This document shows, one piece after another, positions 55,912 through 64,000 of a stretch of DNA of 64,000 nt (position 1 is the first letter of the stretch; the number at the start of each line of letters is the position of its first letter). The position numbers and the translations under genes are program-made. A model generated the notes under the pieces. The model had not been told where the DNA came from, searched no databases, and was given only the letters and a program-made list of their open reading frames with translations. The DNA lies in the NCBI GenBank assembly GCA_023101725.1, contig JALJCO010013434.1, forward strand, positions 868,001-932,000. Direction: 5' to 3'. Source of the stretch: Atherinomorus stipes (Eukaryota; Chordata; Actinopteri; Atheriniformes; Atherinidae).

Positions 55912-57603
55912 CAGGCTAGTGTTTGTATTCTAGGGTATGTCTAACAGACTGTATGTACTGTATATTGCTCATAAGCTATCTAGCAAATATAAAAATAAAC
56001 AACCCCACTCTTGCAAATTTTAAAGCAACAATTTCTTAACATCCTTACCTTGGTCCATTTCACACTTCTCTCTTCTTTTTCTCTAATAATGTGACCCTGA
56101 TGGCTTTAGCCACTTCATGATGGCACTGCTAGTAACAGTGACACTGGTGCTACAGGACACCGTGGGGTAGGGGCAGCAATAGGGTGCAGCAGATTGGGAA
56201 ATTTATAAGTATAACTTAGCCTCATGGGTTTGGTTGTAGAGAATCCTAGGAAATTATAGAACACGAGTCTGTCCTTATAGAATGGTTTAGGATGGTGTGT
56301 GATGCTTGCAACGGTTTTGCTACGCTAGATACAACAAAATCCTCATCACAGAAAAAAACCTTAATTATATGTATAAAAGACATATTTCCATCCAGTGCCT
56401 CTTCTGCAGTTGCCATGCTAGGCAATCGCCTACGTCGCCTATGTGATGACGCAGCCCTGCCATATTCTCAATTCCCTAAACCCTGCCTATTGTCAGATAA
56501 GAATTTAATATTTTGTAAATTTTATGAAAACCAAGTCAGTTGGTAAAAAGCGGACTGAAGACTTTGAATTTGCACTTTGTGCACGTAAAGCTTCACTTTA
56601 TGTGCACAAAGTGCAACCAGACAAAACTTTACAGCACCAGGTGTTACTAGCTGACTGATAATAGTCAGCTGGTAACACCATTGTGCTCCAGAAACCCGGA
56701 GAATTGAGAATTAAGAGAATTAATCCTGGACTGCTTCACCTCATATCACGATTTAATATTAATACTTCTCCTAATCCTGGTTCTTTCCTGGTCTTTTGAC
56801 CATCTGGCTGATACTGTATGAGGCTATGGTCTCTATATGAATGTAATGTACACTTTATATGTCTTAGGTATAAAAATTCTAGTGTGGATCCATATTTTTT
56901 GATAGATATCTCTTTTCAAATTGAGTTTCTCTGATCAAACCAGTGATTCAATTCTTTTATCACTCAACAATACACACTATATGGGGGCTCAGTTTTTAAC
57001 AAAACTATCATTACACCTCAATCTCCCTCTGTTCCTCATAAGAAACAGTATTTCACATACTACAAACTTATCAAGGGGTTTTCTGACTTCCTATAAATAT
57101 GTTGCAGTTTACTTTTGAGGAATAAAAATAAACAGACAGGTAGAGAGTCCTTGGTTAAAGGTTAAGCATTTAGACATACAAACATTTTACCACAGGAAAC
57201 TATCAACAAATCAGACTAGGCTTTTTAAGCTCTCTTAAACAACCCTGTGATGCTGTACATGGGTATAATGACAGCATGCCAACACAATGACAACACTAAC
57301 ATGCTGATGCTGATAAAATATCATGTTACCCACATTCACTCACTTACTTCAGCTTGCAGGTATTTGTAGTGTGTGAATGTTAGTGAAACCACCTGGAACA
57401 TGATTGTTTTTGCAGGTATCTGACCAAGGTTAAATTCAAAGCTGAATTAGCTCATGTGCCACAATTGAAACCACATAACTACTGAAAGGACCTTCGGGGA
57501 GAGATTGAGTCAGCTGCATAGACTCAGTGTTTTTTGCACCTGTTTAGTCCTCAAGCTATGTACATCCTTTGCTTTTCTGGATTAAAGAGGGGGCTTTTTT
57601 GTC
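55912..57603. other. Non-coding, no gene seen
   Basis: A stretch near 56405-56465 with 'ctaggcaatcgcctacgtcg' looks like part of a DNA-transposon repeat. Inverted words 'ctttgtgcacgtaaagcttcac...gtgcacaaagtgc' lie at 56574-56612. Otherwise AT-rich. Confidence 0.35.
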
Positions 57604-57613
57604 TTTTTTTTTT

Positions 57614-57644
<31 letters not shown>

Positions 57645-57646
57645 GG
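57604..57646. repeat. T20-G23 homopolymer junction
   Basis: Twenty T followed directly by 23 G on the + strand. Confidence 0.95.
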
Positions 57647-58391
57647 CTGTTATATCCAATATAATCACATAAGGAATGAATCATTCAATATAGGATTAAC
57701 TTTAGGAAGTCAAATGAGGTTGTCACACAGCTTGTTTCCTGTTGTGGTGTATCAGTATGTTCATGATACTATTGCCATGTTTTGTGCTGGGAGGTCATGC
57801 AAGTGTGACTGGTTGTCACCATTGACAGGTGGCAGTGAGAGATGATCACACCATCGCTATCTGCCTGAAAGCCTAAATACTCTGCAGCCGGTCAAAACAC
57901 ATCCCAGGCCAGCAGCCAGCTCTGATGGGATTTACGCGAGAGGAAAAAAAAAAAAAAGGTCTAATCCTTGTTTAACCAAATGTAATCATTTTCTGTTGTA
58001 CAGATTGATTATGAAAGTATCTGTGTCACATTTAACACAAATCTCACTTGTTTTTTTTGTTTCGATCTAAATCCAGCTCATAACACCAAATTCTACAATA
58101 GTTTATATAGTATAATATTAATACAGCTCTTTAACAAAGTGATGGTCTTTCTGCAGGAGTCAGCAGCCAAAAACATTTTAACCCATGCAGATTACACCCT
58201 AATCTCTCAGTTTCCATGTCACCCGAGTGATGGCGATTTTAATCTTGGTCACAAATTCATGTTATTCTCAGATATGCTGTGTCTTGGTTCTGGCTGTGCT
58301 GTATTCACTACCAAAGTTCTGTATGTATTTTGCAAGCTTGTCAAGGTTAAAATGCAGGCAATTGTGGCAAAAATGACTTTATTTATTCCTT
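57647..58391. other. Non-coding, no gene seen
   Basis: The ORF at 58139-58426 (95 codons) lacks a recognisable domain. Confidence 0.4.
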
Positions 58392-58458
58392 GTGGTCATT
58401 CAATATCAATTTTGAATGACCACTGATTACAATCTTACAATCTATTGTAAGATTGTAA
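58392..58458. other. Two adjacent perfect hairpins
   Basis: 'gtggtcattcaa' (58392-58403) pairs with 58412-58423 over an 8-base loop; 'ttacaatcttacaa' (58427-58440) pairs with 58445-58458 over a 4-base loop. Confidence 0.85.
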
Positions 58459-59209
58459 ATCAATCTTTATCCAGCTATTAGATAGAGGAAATAATGAGAG
58501 TTCAATGCACCAAAATGAACAAACTTTATCAGTGACATTGTGTTCTGAAATTAAACTAAATAATGGCCATAGTTTTAGGTTTCATTGTACAATGATAGCA
58601 ATTTGTTTGAAAAAATGCAATAATAATCAGAACAATGTTTTGATTAGAGTTTCATTATTTTTTATTACCATGTTTCTACAGTAGTTAAAATGGGATAAAT
58701 CTTGATATGGCTTTTCCCTGCTTACTTGGATAAGTGGATGCGGTAGGACAAGTTGGTTGCAACCTTCAATTTGCACCACTACAGCAGATGTCACCAAATG
58801 TTACATGCAGGACCCTTGACGATACTAAGGAACAACCGTTGTTATTCTTGTACTGGGTCGAACACACAATGATTCTGAGGGTGCATTTACACTTGATCTG
58901 CTTTAAACTAACCTTGATCCACTTCACTGGATAGTATGGTTCATTTGGAGAAATGCCAATCCTCATTTACACACTGGTGTGATCCAAGGAAGCAAACTCT
59001 GGTCCACTTGTAAACCAGGTATCTTGATTCACTTCCAAATGAACCTTGGTGGGGTCTGCTTGCAATGTGAAAGCAAGTGGACTATTTATTCAGTTGACCA
59101 AAGAGGTCAGGAAGTGATGTACAGGATGCGTTGTAGAGCAACATACTGGATAGCTTGTTGCCTCTGCTGCTGCTCATCTGTGAGAGATTCTTGTGAACAC
59201 CTTACTATG
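58459..59209. repeat. Mostly non-coding; probable MITE at the right
   Basis: 58860-59110 contains paired words such as 'gtgcatttacacttgatctg' and 'tgcttgcaatgtgaaagcaa' that suggest a common fish MITE. No gene. Confidence 0.35.
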
Positions 59210-59368
59210 TGTGACAGTTGATGGTCCTGTCACTATGCCTCTGAGTGATCATGCACTCTGGCTAACTGGCCAAGGGAATATCCCTTTGGCTGAATGGTTA
59301 GCGTGCATGCCTCTCACCCAGGAGTCAGGGGATTGAATCCTGCCTGGGCCCTCCTTTGTCCTGCCACA
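59210..59368 (+). mobile_element. TG...CA tRNA-like element, copy 4
   Basis: 159 bases in tRNA-sense orientation, flanked by TATG on both sides (59206-59209 and 59369-59372). A box 'TGGCTGAATGG' at about 59287, anticodon-loop-like CTCTCAC at about 59311 and B-box-like 'GGATTGAATCC' at about 59330. Confidence 0.85.
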
Positions 59369-60484
59369 TATGTTTAAATACCAAAGTAAAAGCTGAAACC
59401 CCAAGGCTGCAAAACTCCACTGTTTACTTGCAGTGAACAAGCTGCCTGAAGGGGAAGGATATCTGGTTTTGGTCCCGGCAAATCATTGAAGCAGGTTTTC
59501 TTCATCATCCTGCTTCTTTTTTCTTTGCAACAGTACATTCTCCTTTGTTTGGGTTGTTTGTTTTATAAGCTAAAATGTAAGATTGAATTAAAAAAAATTA
59601 AAGGGACTAGAGGCAGGAATTTTAAAAAAAAGCAAACATGCATGTCCATTTTTTAAATACTAATAGGTGATGAAGCGCTAAATACCAAAAATAACGTTTC
59701 CACCCACGTTTCTCTCCGTTGCCTTGAACAGGCTGTGTGCTGCAAAATGCACTGCAATTCGGTGTCCGAATTTCCCGCGCTGCCCTGCGGACGTGACGTC
59801 AAATGACCTACATCCGCAGTTTTGATACAGGAAGAAGACGGCTGTGGTAAATTCAAACAAACACTGTAAGTGATAGTTATGGATTCTTCTGCCATCAGCA
59901 AACGATCCAGATCAACTGAAAGACACTAAAAAGTGCAACTATGAAGAAAAAGGATTTGTAAGCAACATTATAGCTTCAGTTTGTGCACGCTCCCGTGACG
60001 GCTTGGCTCGTGGCTGCAGTTACCCGAAGCGCCTGACCGCATTTTAAAAATGTATCTTTGTGAAAACAATCAAACATAAAACTTTATTCTAAGATCAACT
60101 AAGGTATCATTTTAAATTAATAAATCCAAAACAAATCAAGAATTATCAGTTTAGTGAAACAACACTGGCTGACTGCAGTCTGTCTGCATGAAGCATCACC
60201 AAAATCTTGACACTGTAGAAGGGACATTGTAGACAGGAACTCAATGTCAAGTTTTTGGTGATTTGTTATTATCCATTGATGTCCAGTAGACTAAATTCGA
60301 AAACTTGTATAGATGATTAACTGCATTTTCTTTCATACCAGAAGAAACAGAAACAGTCCTATAAGACAGTGAAATGTGATCTGTTCACCTGGCGACAAAG
60401 AATATCTCCAAATTAATCATGATGCTCCTCATAATACAACAACTGTCTAGCAACACTGAATTTGGCTCTTCATGACTTGCCTTC
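59369..60484. repeat. Non-coding with a probable MITE
   Basis: 59600-59900 ('aaagggactagaggcaggaa', 'acgtgacgtcaaatgac') resembles a fish MITE. No gene. Confidence 0.35.
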
Positions 60485-61117
60485 TGTGGCAAAGTACACA
60501 ACGGAGGGCACAGGCAGGATTTGATCCCCAGACTCCAGGATGAGAGTCATGCGTGCTAACCAGTCAGCCAAAGGGACATCCCTGTGTCCAAGTAGTCAGG
60601 GTGCATCATCACTTGGAGGTATGGAGACAGGACCGTCAACTGCCACATCTTCGTCCCTCTTTTCACAAGCACGTCCTCGTGCTCCACATAGGCTGCCACC
60701 CATCCAGAATCCATTAACCCACCCCTGGTACTACATGCATCCCCATTTGCAGGCACCGGATTATGGCAGGACGAAGGAGGGCCCAGGCGGGATTTGATCC
60801 CCAGACTCCCTGGTGAAAGTCATATGCGCTGACCATTTAGCCAAAGGGACATCCCCATGGCCAAGTAGCCAGGGCACATGATCACTCGGAGGCATAGTGA
60901 CCGGACCGTCAACTGCCACATCCCTCCCCCTCTCTCCATAAGCACGTCCTCGTGCTTCATGAAGGCTGCCACCAATTTTGAATCCATGGACTGCCAGTGT
61001 CACATGGATCCTGCCGACAATGCCAGAATGTGGCAAGGTACGCAGCGGAGGGCCCAGGTACATCCCTGTGGTCAAGTAGCCAGGACGCATGATCACTCGG
61101 AGGCAAAGTCTGCCACA
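60485..61117 (-). repeat. Tandem array of three TG...CA tRNA-like elements
   Basis: Elements at 60485-60647, 60762-60920 and 61029-61117 (the last internally deleted) are separated by spacers of 114 and 108 bases that are related to each other ('agcacgtcctcgtgct', 'ggctgccacc', 'aatccat'). Details are under findings. Confidence 0.85.
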
Positions 61118-64000
61118 CTTGGCTGCCCCAACAGACCAGAATAACACTGGATTCACATGGAGTATATTTACCCCTTAATGTCTAATCTAATTGTTTTTGG
61201 GTTTATTGTGACACTTTGTGGTTAAAAACTTTGCTCAAAACTCAGCTGGACACAAACAGATGCTTTTCTTCTACGCCTGATGGATATACTGTAGTTCATA
61301 TTAAAATCATTCTGACATATCCCACAGTGATAAATTGTACATGTCCATCCATCTATTTTCTATACCGCTTATCCAGTTCAGGGTCATGGGACATTGTACA
61401 TGTATGTATGCAAAACATGTATTAAGTTATATATTTGTTTTACAATTTGTTTTAGGATCAAGTGAAGACTTCTAGTTGTAAAATTTTTTTTAAAGTATTT
61501 TTCTGTCATTTCTCTTTGGGTAAGGTGTTAAGGGGTTAAAATCTCTGACTTTATAGCAACAGCATAGAATATTTTCTGAGATTTAATGCTTTGTTGTCAG
61601 TTATATAATTTGATGACTTTGTCAAACTTTATTACCTTTGTTTTAATTATTTTCTCATTTTCCTTGAGCAAAACTCCACAAGATTTATTCATTCATTTTC
61701 TAGATTCAGATTATTTCAGCTTTAGTAGATGTGATCACGGATGCTCTTGTTTTCTTTCATTTGCTCCCAGTTCTTATTTTGAAAAATGCTGTAGTATATG
61801 TCTTTTATGCTAACAGAATATCTGATTAATATCAGTATCTGTGTGAAACTGAAGTTGTTATCAACCTCCTATGACAATTAACAGCCCTCTAGCAGCAATC
61901 TCTGGATCCTTGTGTCTATTTCACTCTATCATTCATCTCAACATGTGTCAATCTCTTTGTTCCGAAAGTGTCAGGATTCTATTCATCACAGTGAGCAACA
62001 AGTAGGAAGGAAAAGGGAGGGATAAAGATCAACTGGTCACTGTAATACACATAGCACTGGTTTGTATGGGAGTCACATGTTTAAAAAAGCAAACCGCCCA
62101 AAAAAAACAAAAAACAAAAAAAAAAAAACCTTGCTGAACAAACAGTTCAAAGGCTGAAAAGGTAGAGAATATGAAACAAAGACTAAGAAACTTATATGTT
62201 AAAATATCGTTATCCTGCGTTACCCACCATTCATCCATGCACTCTTTACATAAGACAGCTATTTAGTGAGGTTTTAAAATGTTATTTAAAGCACCTGGTA
62301 AAATTGGTCATGCTGTTTGGCCTCAAATTCTGTCTGTTGAATATTTTTACTTTTTTCAAGTATTGTTATTAAGTTATATTAACATTATTAGAAAATAAGA
62401 AAAACAAAACTGGAGATCATTTGCATTTGTGTTGTATTTGTTAATTTTGCAGCACTAGTAAAAACCCCTGACGATTATCATGAGCCTACATCAGTCTCAA
62501 AGAATAGTGTCTAAACCTGTTGATGCAATAGTATGTAAACTACCTTGCACTGATGCTACTGATGATAATAACATTACTAGAAAAACTAGTTCAGAGTTAC
62601 TGAACTAACCCTGAAGGGGGCCACATGAGGGCCACAGTCCAACAGGTTTTCATAGGATTTTTGTTCCATCATACCTGTGCTAAACTTCATGGGTTGTTGG
62701 AGCCATTTAATTGGAATCAGGTATGTTGAAGTAGGGATGCATTGAAAACCTGCAGTACTGCGGACCTCGTAGGACCGAAATGAGTAACACTGGTTTAATT
62801 GATGAAACAGAACACATGTAACCAGGACCCATTACACTCTCTTACTTGCCTTTCTCATACAGTATAGTGGGCCATTCATAAATCCCACTTCACCACACTG
62901 TTTCCTGGACATTTACCAAGCCTTTGGTGTTTACTTACAGGTATCTTTGCTGTTCATGTGGAACAAAATTATAAATATCTCTGCATTTTAGGCAACTAAA
63001 ACCCTTTTGACCTGCATGAGGGAAAAAAAAACCCAACTGTAAATCAAAACAGATTCGCTTGGTAATTAATGTAAAAATAACAAACAAAAAATGACGGAAT
63101 CTAAATATTTTCATTCTTGCAAATGAGAACAATGCACCAAACAAACACGCAGTCATACAAATTTTGGGACATTATAAAGAGAAAAATTGTAATGAACACA
63201 ACTGACTTCTCTTAACTAATGCTGCTTAGCTCCGCTGTGCTTGCAGATGTGGCCTGCACCTGGCATCAGGAACAACACACTCCAGTTCTGTCCTCTTACT
63301 GGTAAGATTAATGCTACTCTGTGGAATTTAAATGCCGCCCACAGAACACAAATACATCTGTGAGGAGATCATCAGTCCCTTTTTTTTTTTTTAAACAAAG
63401 TATGACACAGTTTGCCTTAAAATTTTACATTTAAATTTATCTGATGATGGATTGCTTTTATTTAAGTAGTAATGCTGTACTGTTAATGCATTGTAGTACA
63501 TGAAGTATTGATTTTAATTTATTTTTCCTTGTTTGTGGCCCTCCTTATTTACTCTTTTTTTTGAGAACTTGTCCCTTTAATGGTCTTTCCTTGGCTCTGC
63601 AACCAGCTGAGGATTATTGAAATGGCTTGTTGGATTTGGATCATAATTGCCATAATCCAAAAGGCCAGAAGAAATTAATTAGTGGTGTAAGTATTGGATG
63701 AATGATGCTCAGGATTTTTATGAACAAACTTACAGGAAAATCAATGTCAGAACTGAACGTAGGGAGTAAATTCATCACACGTTCCCTTGTTGCTCTAAAT
63801 GCTGTTAAATGTGACATTTTCTATTTCCAAACTACCCAGAATCCCCAAACCTGGTTCAATCTGGTTATTGTGGTTTATATATTTATTTAAAAAAAACGAG
63901 AATCTGCCTAACCAGAGTAGATTGTAGGAACATTTAGAAGCATTTGTGCGTGCTTCGTACTCCACTGACTTTCTAACTCTACCTCTGCACAGCAGACCTG
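61118..64000. other. Long AT-rich non-coding stretch, no gene seen
   Basis: A fragment of the common fish repeat is at 61346-61392 ('ccatccatctattttctata'). Small ORFs show no domain. Regulatory function is possible but not visible by eye. Confidence 0.4.

Noticed and set aside
59285..59345. Genuine tRNA gene
   Set aside because: A and B boxes are present, but the acceptor and anticodon stems do not close into a proper cloverleaf, and the same sequence recurs in every copy of a mobile family.

Overview
This is a vertebrate nuclear window and almost certainly a teleost fish. It has intronless leucine-rich-repeat (LRR) coding exons with spliced 5' leaders, abundant Tc1/mariner relics, LINE fragments with typical fish tails, many (TA)n, (AAAG)n and (TTTA)n microsatellites, and long AT-rich non-coding stretches. 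The species cannot be named from the sequence; a ray-finned fish, probably a percomorph, is an inference.

The left third (1-22.5 kb) holds a head-to-tail cluster of LRR membrane glycoproteins, all on the + strand: the 3' part of a gp5 (platelet glycoprotein V) gene, a broken cpn2-like pseudogene, a complete lrrc15, and a complete cpn2-like gene. As I recall it, human GP5-LRRC15-CPN2 at 3q29 has the same order and orientation, which supports the calls. The cpn2-like gene is unusual. Its ectodomain reads as carboxypeptidase N subunit 2 (a secreted protein in mammals), but it lacks the N-terminal cap cysteines and continues into a long Thr-rich mucin-like stalk, a membrane segment with a central Glu and a basic tail. 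That architecture resembles GPIb-alpha. The pseudogene near 4.6-7.5 kb keeps the last LRRs nearly identical to this gene and also keeps a copy of its tail. Three diverged copies of a flanking block (2.5-3.65 kb, 12.3-14.5 kb, 19.7-19.9 kb) and a duplicated 5' leader at 19.4-19.7 kb show that the cluster grew by tandem duplication.

The right two thirds (22.5-64 kb) contain no gene I can support. They hold nested transposons: a Tc1 element with long inverted ends (23.46-25.04 kb), L2-like LINE pieces, a LINE with a restriction-like endonuclease (53.0-53.56 kb), a mariner-like element set inside a TA microsatellite (53.9-55.0 kb), several MITE families, and a degenerate minus-strand LINE (about 50.5-47.1 kb) riddled with later insertions. 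By synteny this could be the gene desert between CPN2 and HES1, so some of the plain AT-rich stretches may hold regulatory elements; I cannot verify that.

The most interesting unexplained family is a roughly 150-160 bp element seen about nine times. It begins TG and ends CA, has short inverted ends, contains a tRNA-like A box/B box on one strand, and in three copies is flanked by perfect 4-bp target-site duplications. One locus (60.5-61.1 kb) strings three of these together with two spacers of about 110 bp, like a miniature LTR element.
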